NCBI RefSeq assembly: GCF_000233455.1
Contig: NZ_JH376420.1
Coordinates: 1,117,488 to 1,181,487 of the forward strand
Length of the DNA: 64,000 bases
Direction of reading: 5' to 3'
DNA from: [Clostridium] citroniae WAL-17108
GTDB lineage: Bacteria; Bacillota; Clostridia; Lachnospirales; Lachnospiraceae
The translations under genes were made by a program, and so were the position numbers. The notes under the pieces were generated by a model. It had not been told where the DNA came from. It saw only the letters and a program-made list of their open reading frames with translations, and did not search any database. This document shows positions 16,920 to 25,857 of this stretch, in pieces. Numbering within the stretch: the stretch's first letter is position 1; the number at the start of each line of letters is the position of its first letter.

Positions 16920-17744
16920 TTACTTTAAAGCACCGCTCATCATTCCCCGGATGAAATATTTCTGCAGGAATAAGAACATCAGCATAATAGGAAGCATCCC
17001 CATAAGAGATCCTGCGGTTAAAACGCCCCAATCCGTACCGTAATAACCGATTGCCAGGTTTGTAAGCCCTACATTAAATGTTTTGATGGTATTGCTGTTA
17101 GCAAATACAAGTGCGATAAGGTAATCATTCCAGGTCGTGTAAGCTGAGTAAACAGCAATCGTGGCAACGGAAGACCAGGTCAAGGGAAGGCATATCCGCA
17201 AAAATATCCGAAGATTTCCGGCTCCGTCCAATTTCGCTGATTCCAAAAGTCCATCGGGAATTGTGTCAAACGCATTTTTCATCATATAAATGCAAAAGGG
17301 CGTGTGGAAGGTCGTGTAGATCAAAACCAAACTTGCCCGTGTATTCAGCAATCCCAATTTTGCCATAATCGTATAAAGGGGTGTCAGCAGCGTTTGAAAT
17401 GGGATCATAATGGCGGCAAGAATACAGGCCAGCATGATCTTCCCACCCCTCAGCTTCAGCTTTGACAGACCGTAGCCCGCCGCTATGCTGACAACTGCTG
17501 TACATAGGATGGAACAAATGGTGATCATAACAGAATTCATAAAATATCTCAGGTAGATTCCATTTTCCAGCGTAAATATCTTAACATAGTTCTCCAGGGA
17601 CGGAATATGAGGAACCAATGTGGGAGGCATTTGATAAATCTCACCCTTTCCCTTTAATGAGGTGGCGGCCGCCCAGTACAAGGGAAGCATAAAGAGTATA
17701 CTTAGTATAATATTAGCCCAGGTTTTTTTCGTTGTTTGTCTCAT
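16920..17744 (-). CDS. Carbohydrate ABC transporter permease, MalG type
   Basis: 274 aa with six hydrophobic segments. The cytoplasmic EAA loop reads ESAKLDGAGNLRIFLRICLPL, the hallmark of binding-protein-dependent permeases that docks on the ATPase. It partners with the permease just upstream (gap 13 bases). No ATPase gene is in the cluster; such CUT1 importers usually share a general MsiK/UgpC-like ATPase encoded elsewhere. Confidence 0.92.
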   Translation of the reverse strand: MRQTTKKTWANIILSILFMLPLYWAAATSLKGKGEIYQMPPTLVPHIPSLENYVKIFTLENGIYLRYFMNSVMITICSILCTAVVSIAAGYGLSKLKLRGGKIMLACILAAIMIPFQTLLTPLYTIMAKLGLLNTRASLVLIYTTFHTPFCIYMMKNAFDTIPDGLLESAKLDGAGNLRIFLRICLPLTWSSVATIAVYSAYTTWNDYLIALVFANSNTIKTFNVGLTNLAIGYYGTDWGVLTAGSLMGMLPIMLMFLFLQKYFIRGMMSGALK

Positions 17745-17757
17745 GCTTCATCTCCCA

Positions 17758-18642
17758 TTAATTTGTTGAATCTTTCATTACCTGATACTGGAACAAGCTA
17801 AGAGCGCCCAGGATCAGCAGAATAACAGCTGTCATAGCTGAACCATATCCCAACTTGAAATAGTTAAAAGAAGTATTATAAATATAATGGACACTGGTGG
17901 TGGTAAGCTGACTGGGGCCGCCCTTTGTCATGATGGAAAATTGCTCAAATGCCAAAACAGAGCCAGTAACAGACATGATCAGCGCCAGAGCCACCTGGGG
18001 CTTTATGATCGGCAAAGTGATTTTGAAAAACTGCGCGATCCATCCGGCTCCGTCCACCCGCGCCGCCTCATATACCTGGTCGTCCACTCCCTGAAAGGCA
18101 GCTAAAATAATAAGCATGGAAAATCCTGACATCTTCCAGGTAACCATAAAGATAACTGCCGGAAGGGATGTTTTCGCCGAATTCATCCATAATATAGGAC
18201 TGTCGATCAGTCCGCCCGCCTGTAAAATATAATTCATAACACCATATAAGTCGTTATAGATCCACAGCCATACCATACTGCAGCAGGTCATGGATATGAC
18301 CACGGGAGCAAAATACAGCGTCCGGAATAGATTGACTCCCCGAAAGGCTCCATTCACCAGGAGAGCCAGTATAAAAGCGAGGATAAACAGGCATGGCGTT
18401 ACAAACAGGGCGTATTTCAGCGTAAAGATAAGGGAGGTCCAAAACTGCTTATCCTGCAGAAGCGTCACATAATTCTCTATAAAAATAAATTTCTTTTCCC
18501 CCAATATGGACCAGTCATAAAAGGAAATACGAAGGGTCTGTATAAAGGGGTAAATAAAAAACACAACGTTCAGCACCATGGCGGGCAGCACAAAGAGATA
18601 CCCCAACTGCAGATGACCCCGTCCCTTTCTGTTCTTATCCAT
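17758..18642 (-). CDS. Carbohydrate ABC transporter permease, MalF/UgpA type
   Basis: 294 aa, six hydrophobic segments after a basic N-terminus (MDKNRKGRGH). The EAA loop is EAARVDGAGWIAQFFKITLP. It forms the membrane channel with the next permease and works with the lipoprotein encoded 50 bases upstream. The family belongs to CUT1 oligosaccharide importers. Confidence 0.92.
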   Translation of the reverse strand: MDKNRKGRGHLQLGYLFVLPAMVLNVVFFIYPFIQTLRISFYDWSILGEKKFIFIENYVTLLQDKQFWTSLIFTLKYALFVTPCLFILAFILALLVNGAFRGVNLFRTLYFAPVVISMTCCSMVWLWIYNDLYGVMNYILQAGGLIDSPILWMNSAKTSLPAVIFMVTWKMSGFSMLIILAAFQGVDDQVYEAARVDGAGWIAQFFKITLPIIKPQVALALIMSVTGSVLAFEQFSIMTKGGPSQLTTTSVHYIYNTSFNYFKLGYGSAMTAVILLILGALSLFQYQVMKDSTN

Positions 18643-18692
18643 AAACCTTCTCCTCGCTTTCTGTTTCCCGGCAATCCAATCTGCCGTTTTTC

Positions 18693-19967
18693 TTAATCCG
18701 CCATAATGGCGTCAATCCTTGCCGCAATATCCGTTGCCGCTTCCTGAGGTGTCATCTCCTGGTTCAGACATCTCTGCATATCTTCGAGCATAGGTGTATA
18801 CATCTCATCATACTTCAGGGAATATGGAGTTTTAGACACTTCCAGCGCCTCCTTTAAAACGCCATACTGAGGAGTTGCGGCAAAATACTCATTGTCAAAA
18901 AAGTCCTTTCTGGCCGGTAGACAGCCGCCCTTAGCCAATTCCTCCACCTGTACTTCTTCAGATAATGCATACTCGATAAAGTCCCAAGCCGCCTCCACAT
19001 CACTGCACTGGGAAGTGATGCCAATGGAATCTCCTCCTGAGAAAGAAGCATATCCGCTTCCCTTTGGTCCTCTGGGAACCAGGCAGGCTCCCCACTCCAT
19101 ATCGGAGGATCCATTTACAAAATTATATACCGCTGCGCTTCCCAGAACGATCTGGCTGGCCTGGCCTGTAAGGAAAGCATCCTGTGCCTCGCTCCATGAA
19201 TACGTAATGGTGCTGGGCGGAGTCACTTTATACTGGTTGATCATATCGGACAGCAGTCCGATGGCTTCAATTGCATGTTCTTCATTCAACAGACATGTTT
19301 TCCCATCCTCTGACAGGAACTCTCCTCCGTTATTCCACACATAAGGCATAAAAGTAAACATGTAAGCTCCCGAGTGGGCTCCCGCATATACGTAACCATA
19401 GTGGCCGTCCTTTGTCAGCTTCTGTGAATACTCAATCAGTTCTTCCCAGGTTTTCGGAGGATTCTCGGGATCCAGCCCCGCATCCCGGTAATGCTCCTTA
19501 TTGTACAAAAGGACCGATACATCCGGTGAGAATGGAACCGCATATGTTTTACCGTCCACCTGGCCGCTCTTTATCATTCCCTCGCTGAACTGATCCTTAT
19601 AATCCAGGGCTTCAAAACGGTCAGAAATATCTGTAAATGCGCCGTTTGCCGCAAAATATGGCACTTTGGTACAATCTAGTGAAATGATGTCCGGAGCCTC
19701 ATTGGCAGACAGGGACAGGGTAAACTGGTTGGCAATCTCTGTATTTACCTGCTGGACAACCTCCACTGCCACCTTATCTTGGAGCTTATTATATTTCTCT
19801 GCCGCTGAAATAGCCGCGGCAGCCGTAGAATCCCTGGTCCATACTGTAAGGGTTTTCTTATTATTTTGTGACTCTATTTTTTCTCCTCCAGTCTTTTGTC
19901 CGCATCCACTCAAAAGGGCGATACCCGCCCCCACTATCAGTATATTTGTCATTATTTTTCTGTTCAT
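18693..19967 (-). CDS. Sugar-binding lipoprotein of the ABC importer (family 1)
   Basis: 424 aa. A lipoprotein signal ends in the lipobox LLSGC (Cys about residue 22), so the mature protein is lipid-anchored outside the membrane. The rest is a family 1 solute-binding protein with aromatic residues typical for sugar contact. It is the first gene of the operon with two permeases and GH127, and lies opposite an AraC regulator. GGAGGGAAG precedes the ATG. The 200-bp divergent gap is very AT-rich; its own promoter could not be fixed with confidence. Confidence 0.92.
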   Translation of the reverse strand: MNRKIMTNILIVGAGIALLSGCGQKTGGEKIESQNNKKTLTVWTRDSTAAAAISAAEKYNKLQDKVAVEVVQQVNTEIANQFTLSLSANEAPDIISLDCTKVPYFAANGAFTDISDRFEALDYKDQFSEGMIKSGQVDGKTYAVPFSPDVSVLLYNKEHYRDAGLDPENPPKTWEELIEYSQKLTKDGHYGYVYAGAHSGAYMFTFMPYVWNNGGEFLSEDGKTCLLNEEHAIEAIGLLSDMINQYKVTPPSTITYSWSEAQDAFLTGQASQIVLGSAAVYNFVNGSSDMEWGACLVPRGPKGSGYASFSGGDSIGITSQCSDVEAAWDFIEYALSEEVQVEELAKGGCLPARKDFFDNEYFAATPQYGVLKEALEVSKTPYSLKYDEMYTPMLEDMQRCLNQEMTPQEAATDIAARIDAIMAD

Positions 19968-20102
19968 ATCTTCCCTCCACTGTGTTTTTGTTTGTTTTTT
20001 TGCTTTATTTGCTTATTTATTTATACATATTATATATTACTGCTTTTGAATAAAAAAGGAATATAATTGATTAAAACTTGTACAATATGAACCTATTTTA
20101 CC

Positions 20103-20131
20103 TTGATTGCACGGAACACAGCTGGTATAAT
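20103..20131 (+). promoter_or_regulatory. Sigma-A promoter of the AraC regulator gene
   Basis: TTGATT (20103-20108), a 17-base spacer and a perfect TATAAT (20126-20131). GGAGG at 20151-20155 and the ATG at 20167 follow. Confidence 0.75.
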
Positions 20132-20166
20132 AATTGAGAAGATGATTATAGGAGGTTTTTCGCGAA

Positions 20167-21057
20167 ATGGAGTATGCTAATTTTCCTTCTCCTCCCTATC
20201 CCCATTTTATCATTGCCGGAGATGCGCTCTACCGCCCGGGAGATATCCACCGCAAAAGGGCCTGCATTGGTATTTTTGATCTGGTTTATGTGGAATATGG
20301 TGAATTATTCATAACAGATGGTGACCATGCCTATCACCTGAAAGAAAATGATGTGCTGATTATACGCCCGGACACCATACACTATGGCCACAAGCCTTGT
20401 TCCGTTAAGACTAAATTTATGTGGTGCCATTTTCGGACGTCCGGTACTTACTACTACTCGGAAGAGATTCAGCTTCCCTCACCAAACCACAGCTCCATCT
20501 ACTCCTACGAGGACAGAACAAGCCTCTTGATCCTTCCTCTGTACAAGCGGCTTTCCCCTCAGGAAGCGGTTGAGTTCTCTGTCTGCTTTTCCAGCCTGAT
20601 GTCTTCTAATATTGATAAGTATCAGCAAAAGGAACAGCAGGGACAAACCTATTTATCTCCCTTAGAATGCCAGGAAACATTTCTTCGACTGTTAAACTTT
20701 CTTCAGGTAATGCCATCTCAGTTCTCTCCCTCGGAGCTATTAGCCGCCAGTATCATTGAGTATATTTCCCGGCACTATCCAGACCCGATCTCTCTAAAAG
20801 ATATTGCCGACTATTTTAATTTTCATCCTGCTTATATTATCCGCTGCCTTAAGAGACAATACGGAATCACCCCAAACAAAGCTTTGACAGGCATTCGTAT
20901 TGAACATGCCAAACGGATGCTGGTCACCTCTAACTTAAGTATTAATAAAATTTCTTATTATGTGGGCTTTACCACTATCTCCTACTTTAACCGGACATTC
21001 AAGGAGCACACCGGGATGACGCCCAGAGAATTCCGCAGACAGCAGGGGACTGTTTAA
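20167..21057 (+). CDS. AraC-family regulator of the GH127/sugar importer operon
   Basis: 296 aa. The N-terminal half is a cupin-type ligand domain (ENDVLIIRPDTIHYGH); the C-terminal ~100 residues hold two helix-turn-helix motifs, ending with the AraC signature (ISYFNRTFKEHTGMTPREFR). It is transcribed away from the sugar-transport operon and probably activates it when the sugar is present. A cognate binding site was not identified. Confidence 0.9.
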   Translation: MEYANFPSPPYPHFIIAGDALYRPGDIHRKRACIGIFDLVYVEYGELFITDGDHAYHLKENDVLIIRPDTIHYGHKPCSVKTKFMWCHFRTSGTYYYSEEIQLPSPNHSSIYSYEDRTSLLILPLYKRLSPQEAVEFSVCFSSLMSSNIDKYQQKEQQGQTYLSPLECQETFLRLLNFLQVMPSQFSPSELLAASIIEYISRHYPDPISLKDIADYFNFHPAYIIRCLKRQYGITPNKALTGIRIEHAKRMLVTSNLSINKISYYVGFTTISYFNRTFKEHTGMTPREFRRQQGTV

Positions 21058-21060
21058 ATA

Positions 21061-21105
21061 AAAAATAGCTTTCCAGACATCAAAATAGGCGGGAAGGCTA
21101 TTTTT
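21061..21105 (+). terminator. Terminator after the AraC regulator
   Basis: AAAAATAGCTTTCC (21061-21074) pairs with GGGAAGGCTATTTTT (21091-21105) with one bulge; it begins three bases after the stop codon and ends in a run of five T. Confidence 0.75.
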
Positions 21106-21163
21106 AGCTTTCCCACCCATAACAAGGGTATGGATCAGGATACAACAGGTACAGACCTCCTCA

Positions 21164-22966
21164 CTATGTCAGGCTCCAGCCCGCCGACCGCTCACGGATA
21201 TCCACATAATCCCTGTATATGCCCTCCTGATCCATCAGATCATGGTGGATTCCCCGCTGTACGATCCGCCCCTCTGAGACAACCAGAATGTTATCTGCCG
21301 CCTTAATGGTATTCAGCCGGTGGGCGATCACCAGAAGCGTCTTGCCCTTCACCAGCTCGGATATGGCTTCCTGGATGTATCTCTCATTATCTGCGTCCAC
21401 GCTGGCTGTGGCTTCATCCAGCACCACCACCGGCGCGTCCTTTAGGATACAGCGGGCAATGGAGATGCGCTGCCTCTCCCCTCCGGATAAGGTGGTTCCC
21501 CCTTCCCCGATCACGGTCTCAAATCCTTCCGGCAGCGCCATGATGAATTCATAGCACCTGGCCTTTCTAGCCGCCTCATAGACTTCCTCTCTGGAAGCAT
21601 CCGGCTTTCCCATGGAGATATTGTTATATACGGTATCCCGGAACAGATACACCCGCTGGAACACCATGCTGATCTGATCCATCAGTTCCGCCAGTGGGAT
21701 CTCCCTTATATCCCTTCCCCTGAAACAGATTGTTCCGCTGTTCACGTCCCAAAAGCGGGCCAACAGGTTTGCAATGGTAGATTTCCCGCTCCCGGAGGGG
21801 CCTACCAGAGCCGTCATGGAATTAGGGCGGACTGCAAAGCTGACATGGCTAAGTACGATCTTCTCCTCATAGGCAAAGGATACATCCCTAAATTCCACCT
21901 CCGGCAGGCTCTGGTCCTCCCCTGTACCTGACATCCCTGTGCTTGGCATCCCTGTACCCGGCATCCCTGTACCCGGCATCCCTGTACCTGGCATCCCTGC
22001 ATCAGGAAGCTCCGGCTCGTCAAACACGGCTTCGATCCGGTCCAGGCAGCTGTTCATCACCGTGAGCCTGGTGGCTTCTGCATACAGTGCCTTTAATGGG
22101 CCAAACAGATCAAATACAAGCAAAAGCACTCCGCACAGATATGGCAGGGACAGCGCCCCTGTCTGCTGAAGATATACAGCCAGGGCAAACACAGCGGACA
22201 TTCCCAGGGCATAGAGCACATTCAGTCTTCTGTGCCACGGCGTCAGCGCCGCCTCAAACCCCAGGGATGTTTCCATGGAACGCCGGAAGTTTCCGGACAG
22301 CTCCCCGGATTTCTCACCCAGAAGATTATAGCTTTTTATGATCCCGATCCCCTCAATGAAAGAGAGGACCGCATCGGTCAGCTTTTCGCTCTGCTCCTGT
22401 TTGATAACGGACTGGGACAGGGATACCCGGTTCATCCTTCCGGCCAGCATAACGGCTGCCAGGCTGGTACCCACGGCAATGATCCCCAGACGCCAGTCCA
22501 GGAATACCATAAAAACCGCCATGATCACAGAGGAAAACAAATAGTTCATCATATTGGCCAGGGTGCTCATGGCGACCTCTTCCACAAATACCATATCTGT
22601 ACTCAGCACGGAACTCACTTTTCCTATGTTGCCTGATGTAAAATACCCCATGGGCATTCTTCTCAGATGGGCTCCCAACTCCAGTCTCTTTTCAGCAAAC
22701 ATCATATAACCGGCCCCGCTTTGCAGCCGGTCGGATGTAAACTGGCACAGGGCCTCCAAAGCCACGATTACAACCATAGCGATTCCCGTGTTCAGGCAGT
22801 GGGAAGGGGTCAGCGTTTGTTCATAAAATCCGGACAGTACCAGGAATGCCAGGCAGATCGGCATCTTTGAAAGCATGGATTTCAGGAAGGAAAATACAAA
22901 TGCTGTCTGGATCCTTGCCCTGTATTTCCCGGAAAGACACAGTATCCTCTGGATCAAACGGATCAT
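21164..22966 (-). CDS. ABC transporter, fused membrane/ATPase half (IrtB/YbtQ-like)
   Basis: 600 aa: an ABC transmembrane domain (six helices) followed by a nucleotide-binding domain with Walker A GPSGSGKST, signature LSGGERQR and Walker B VVVLDEATAS. Start at 22966, four-base overlap (ATGA) with the upstream partner and GAGGAGG before it. The pair resembles YbtPQ/IrtAB heterodimers, which import siderophores in spite of exporter-like folds, but drug export remains possible. The linker between the domains contains a 5-residue repeat (MPGTG) encoded by a 15-bp tandem array. Confidence 0.88.
   Translation of the reverse strand: MIRLIQRILCLSGKYRARIQTAFVFSFLKSMLSKMPICLAFLVLSGFYEQTLTPSHCLNTGIAMVVIVALEALCQFTSDRLQSGAGYMMFAEKRLELGAHLRRMPMGYFTSGNIGKVSSVLSTDMVFVEEVAMSTLANMMNYLFSSVIMAVFMVFLDWRLGIIAVGTSLAAVMLAGRMNRVSLSQSVIKQEQSEKLTDAVLSFIEGIGIIKSYNLLGEKSGELSGNFRRSMETSLGFEAALTPWHRRLNVLYALGMSAVFALAVYLQQTGALSLPYLCGVLLLVFDLFGPLKALYAEATRLTVMNSCLDRIEAVFDEPELPDAGMPGTGMPGTGMPGTGMPSTGMSGTGEDQSLPEVEFRDVSFAYEEKIVLSHVSFAVRPNSMTALVGPSGSGKSTIANLLARFWDVNSGTICFRGRDIREIPLAELMDQISMVFQRVYLFRDTVYNNISMGKPDASREEVYEAARKARCYEFIMALPEGFETVIGEGGTTLSGGERQRISIARCILKDAPVVVLDEATASVDADNERYIQEAISELVKGKTLLVIAHRLNTIKAADNILVVSEGRIVQRGIHHDLMDQEGIYRDYVDIRERSAGWSLT
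21920..21994. repeat. 15-bp tandem array in the ABC transporter linker
   Basis: Five 15-bp units (CCCTGTACCCGGCAT with small changes), plus a degenerate sixth, encode repeats of MPGTG between the membrane and ATPase domains. The copy number can change without loss of frame. Confidence 0.9.
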
Positions 22967-24714
22967 CTCTGTTCCTCCTCTCTGCTGTTTTTTACATTCC
23001 ACTTAGCGCTGTCAACAGATGCCTGCCAGAGCTTTCTGTACTCCCGGCTTGACGCCATCAACTCCTCATGGGTTCCCACGCCAGTCATCCTTCCTTTGGA
23101 CATGACACATATCCGGTCCGCATTTTTTACGGAGGGCAGCCGGTGGGCAATCACCAAAAGTGTCTTTGCCTTTACCACCTCTGCAATGGCCGCCTCCATT
23201 TTCTCCTCATTTTCCGGATCGGTGAAAGCCATGGCCTCGTCCAGCACCACCACGGGAGCATCCTTTAAAAGCGCCCTGGCCAGGGCGATCCTTTGGCGCT
23301 GTCCTCCTGACAGCTGCTTTCCGCTGTCTCCGGCCAGGGTATGGATGCCATCCGGCAAATGCTCTATGAATTCCATACACTGGGCTTTCCCGGCAGCCTC
23401 CATCACCTCCTCGTCCGTGGCCTCCGGTTTTCCCAGCCTGATATTTTCCAGCAGGGATGTGTTAAACAGGTATTGTTCCTGGGCCACATAGGAAATCTGA
23501 TCATTGAGGGCTTCCAGGCTCATGCGGCGTATATCCTGTCCCCCTATGGAAATACTGCCCTCATTGATATCATAGTAATGGACCAGCAGTTTTGCCAGCG
23601 TGCTTTTTCCCGAACCGGACTCTCCCACCAACGCGGTCTTCCATCCCTGGCAAATGGTAAAGCTGACATGGTCCGCGGCCATTTCCTGTTCATATGCAAA
23701 ACTTACATCCTGAAATTCCACCGTGTGGTCCCTTCCCTCAAATCCTTCCTTTCCCTGCTCCAATGGGGCCGCGCTTATGACCTTTTCCAGGTTCTCAATC
23801 TTATAATTGATCTGGGGCAGGGAGGGCAGGAATCCAAGGGCCTTTAGCATGGGAAGACCCAGGCTCAGGGAAAGACACATCACAAGGATCAGGTCCGGCA
23901 GGGTGGAATATCCCTTCAGCACAAACCAGGAGCCCAAAGGCAGGGTCAATATCAGGGTGCAGGGAAGGATACTGTTGTACATTGCCATCCACGGCCAGCA
24001 GGCCCGGTACCAGCCAAGTGTAAAATCCCTGTAGGCATCAATATCCTTCTCATATCTGCGGTAGGACTCCCCATCCTTGTTAAAAACCTTGACCACCTCC
24101 ATGCCGTTGATGTACTCAATAATAGTATTGTTCATCACCTTTCCGGCTGTATAGTAATTGTTCATGTCCCTGGAGCCGATGGCGAACATCACACACATGG
24201 AAAACAGGCCCACAGGCAGGGATGCCAGGGACATAAGAGCCAGTTTCCAGTCCACGGCAAACAGGCACAGGTAGACGGCCGCAGGAATCGCAAGGTTGCC
24301 AAATCCCTCGGGAAGGGCATGGGCCAGCAGTATCTCAATGCTGTCCACATCATCCACAAACATACGCTTCAGGCTTCCCGTCCCCTTTCCCTGTATCTCA
24401 CCCAGGGGCAGCATCTCCATTTTTTTCTGCAAATGAACTCGAAGGCGCATCAGAATGTGAAAGGCCGCTTCATGGGACATGGACAGCCCTTTGACATAAA
24501 GGCAGGCATGGCTGACCAGGCAGACCGCCACTGCCAGGATCCTCAGGCTGATGTAGGCCGGACTGACAGGGCTGCCCATGATCAGCGGCGTGATGATCTG
24601 GTACACGAACACAAAGGGTAGAATGCTCACAAGCACGGCGGCCAGTATGACCAGTCCCGACTGAATGGTCAGCCTTTTGTAGGGACCTGCATACTCTAAC
24701 ATTTTTTTGAACAT
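22963..24714 (-). CDS. ABC transporter, fused membrane/ATPase half (IrtA/YbtP-like)
   Basis: 583 aa with a six-helix membrane domain and an ATPase domain (GESGSGKST, LSGGQRQR, VVVLDEAMA). First gene of the pair; AAGGAG lies upstream of the ATG. The Walker B sequence carries EAMA in place of the usual EATA, keeping the catalytic Glu. Upstream are a 17-bp palindrome over the likely -10 element and an iron-box-like inverted repeat, and just beyond lies an AraC regulator, an arrangement like YbtA-YbtPQ. Siderophore or metal-complex transport is inference. Confidence 0.86.
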   Translation of the reverse strand: MFKKMLEYAGPYKRLTIQSGLVILAAVLVSILPFVFVYQIITPLIMGSPVSPAYISLRILAVAVCLVSHACLYVKGLSMSHEAAFHILMRLRVHLQKKMEMLPLGEIQGKGTGSLKRMFVDDVDSIEILLAHALPEGFGNLAIPAAVYLCLFAVDWKLALMSLASLPVGLFSMCVMFAIGSRDMNNYYTAGKVMNNTIIEYINGMEVVKVFNKDGESYRRYEKDIDAYRDFTLGWYRACWPWMAMYNSILPCTLILTLPLGSWFVLKGYSTLPDLILVMCLSLSLGLPMLKALGFLPSLPQINYKIENLEKVISAAPLEQGKEGFEGRDHTVEFQDVSFAYEQEMAADHVSFTICQGWKTALVGESGSGKSTLAKLLVHYYDINEGSISIGGQDIRRMSLEALNDQISYVAQEQYLFNTSLLENIRLGKPEATDEEVMEAAGKAQCMEFIEHLPDGIHTLAGDSGKQLSGGQRQRIALARALLKDAPVVVLDEAMAFTDPENEEKMEAAIAEVVKAKTLLVIAHRLPSVKNADRICVMSKGRMTGVGTHEELMASSREYRKLWQASVDSAKWNVKNSREEEQR

Positions 24715-24732
24715 TGGATCTCATCTCCTTCC

Positions 24733-24767
24733 GAACCATATTATGGTTCATATCCAAAACAGATCAA
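24733..24767 (-). promoter_or_regulatory. Promoter with overlapping palindrome, ABC pair 1
   Basis: On the minus strand TTGATC (24762-24767), an 18-base spacer and TAATAT (24738-24743) form a likely promoter. The -10 region lies within the palindrome GAACCATA-T-TATGGTTC (24733-24749), whose 8-bp arms are perfect, so a regulator bound there would block transcription. Confidence 0.55.
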
Positions 24768-24772
24768 GCTAA

Positions 24773-24812
24773 AATGCGTCAAGTTAGTTTTTGCTAACCT
24801 GACGCATTTTAT
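24773..24812 (-). terminator. Hairpin with iron-box core between AraC gene and ABC pair 1
   Basis: A 17-bp stem with one mismatch ends in TTTTA on the minus strand and would terminate the AraC gene's transcript. Its inner part, GTTAGTTTTTGCTAAC (24783-24798), fits the RTTAG-N6-YTAAC repeat found at seven other promoters. Here it lies upstream of the predicted -35 element, so its role as a metal operator is less sure than at the other sites. Confidence 0.6.
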
Positions 24813-24867
24813 TTTACCGCCGTCCTCTTATGTTTTCTACCAAAATCCAATTTCATTTTAACACTTT

Positions 24868-25845
24868 TTATCCTTCCCAATGGCCTTTTATATAGTCCTT
24901 AGGAAGCACTCCGTATTTTTTTCGGAAAGCGGCTGAGAAATGGCTCATATTGGAGTATCCTGCATACATGGCTGCCTGGCTCACATTGAGCCTGTTTTCC
25001 GTCAAAAGAAAGGCAGCATACTCAAGCCTCCGGTCGATTACATAAGCGTGAAGGGGTTTTCCCGACAATTCCCTAAAGCCCTTTGTAAGCTTGGATACAC
25101 TGATGCCGGCCTCCCTGGCAAGGGTCCCGCAGTCCGGTACATTGGCACTGTCCCGGTCGATCCTGTGCCTGATCTCCAGGATTACTTCCCTGTCTGTCCT
25201 GCTGCCAGTCACCCCGCCGGAACCCCCGCCCATATCCAAACAGGAATCCAGACAGGCGGCGATCATTTCCAGTATCTTACCCTCCAAATAGATGGCGCCG
25301 ATACCGCCGCAAAACTGATCCGCATGTTCCAGTTCCTGCAGCAGACGGTACATGTAAGGTGTAATCGTTATTTTTGTAAATGACCGTAACATACGATCCG
25401 CCAGGTTCATCTCCTTCATACCCAGATGTCCTTGCGCAATGTATTGGAAATACTCCCTGGGTATTTGAATGCTTTTAAACCTGAATCCGACCCCGCCCTG
25501 ATACCAGGCTGAGCTGGGCAGCGAGGTGTCCCGGTACATGCAGGCTTCCCCCCTCTCCACCCTGACCCGGTGTGCGGGCTCCCCCATCTCCCAGGCCAGT
25601 CCCTGGTTAAGGAAAAAGATCATCTGGACCGCGTCCATGGGAAGCCGTCTGTTTTTCTGTACCCAGATATCCTGCTCATAGTACATTTCCCAGTCCATGG
25701 CGGAGACTCCCTGTTTTGTACGCCTTTCCCATATCTTACACCTTCCGATCTCAGGTGGAATGCGGTTAAATACTTCACCCGCAGAACCTGCTTCAGATTC
25801 CTCCAAAAGCCGGCTTATATATTCCCCCGCGCCATTCCTGTACAT
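24868..25845 (-). CDS. AraC-family transcriptional regulator
   Basis: 325 aa. The C-terminal region has the AraC double helix-turn-helix, with SKLTKGFRELSGKPLHAYV and ending SHFSAAFRKKYGVLPKDYI. The N-terminal ~220 residues resemble the ligand-sensing part of YbtA/PchR-type regulators only in length and position. A GTG nine bases upstream could also be the start. It follows the methyltransferase gene by 12 bases and precedes ABC pair 1, so it may activate that transporter in response to the transported ligand. Confidence 0.85.
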   Translation of the reverse strand: MYRNGAGEYISRLLEESEAGSAGEVFNRIPPEIGRCKIWERRTKQGVSAMDWEMYYEQDIWVQKNRRLPMDAVQMIFFLNQGLAWEMGEPAHRVRVERGEACMYRDTSLPSSAWYQGGVGFRFKSIQIPREYFQYIAQGHLGMKEMNLADRMLRSFTKITITPYMYRLLQELEHADQFCGGIGAIYLEGKILEMIAACLDSCLDMGGGSGGVTGSRTDREVILEIRHRIDRDSANVPDCGTLAREAGISVSKLTKGFRELSGKPLHAYVIDRRLEYAAFLLTENRLNVSQAAMYAGYSNMSHFSAAFRKKYGVLPKDYIKGHWEG

Positions 25846-25857
25846 GGGAACCACCCC

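Noticed and set aside
21920..21994. Possible CRISPR or regulatory array
   Set aside because: The repeats are in-frame within an ABC transporter gene and code for a linker.
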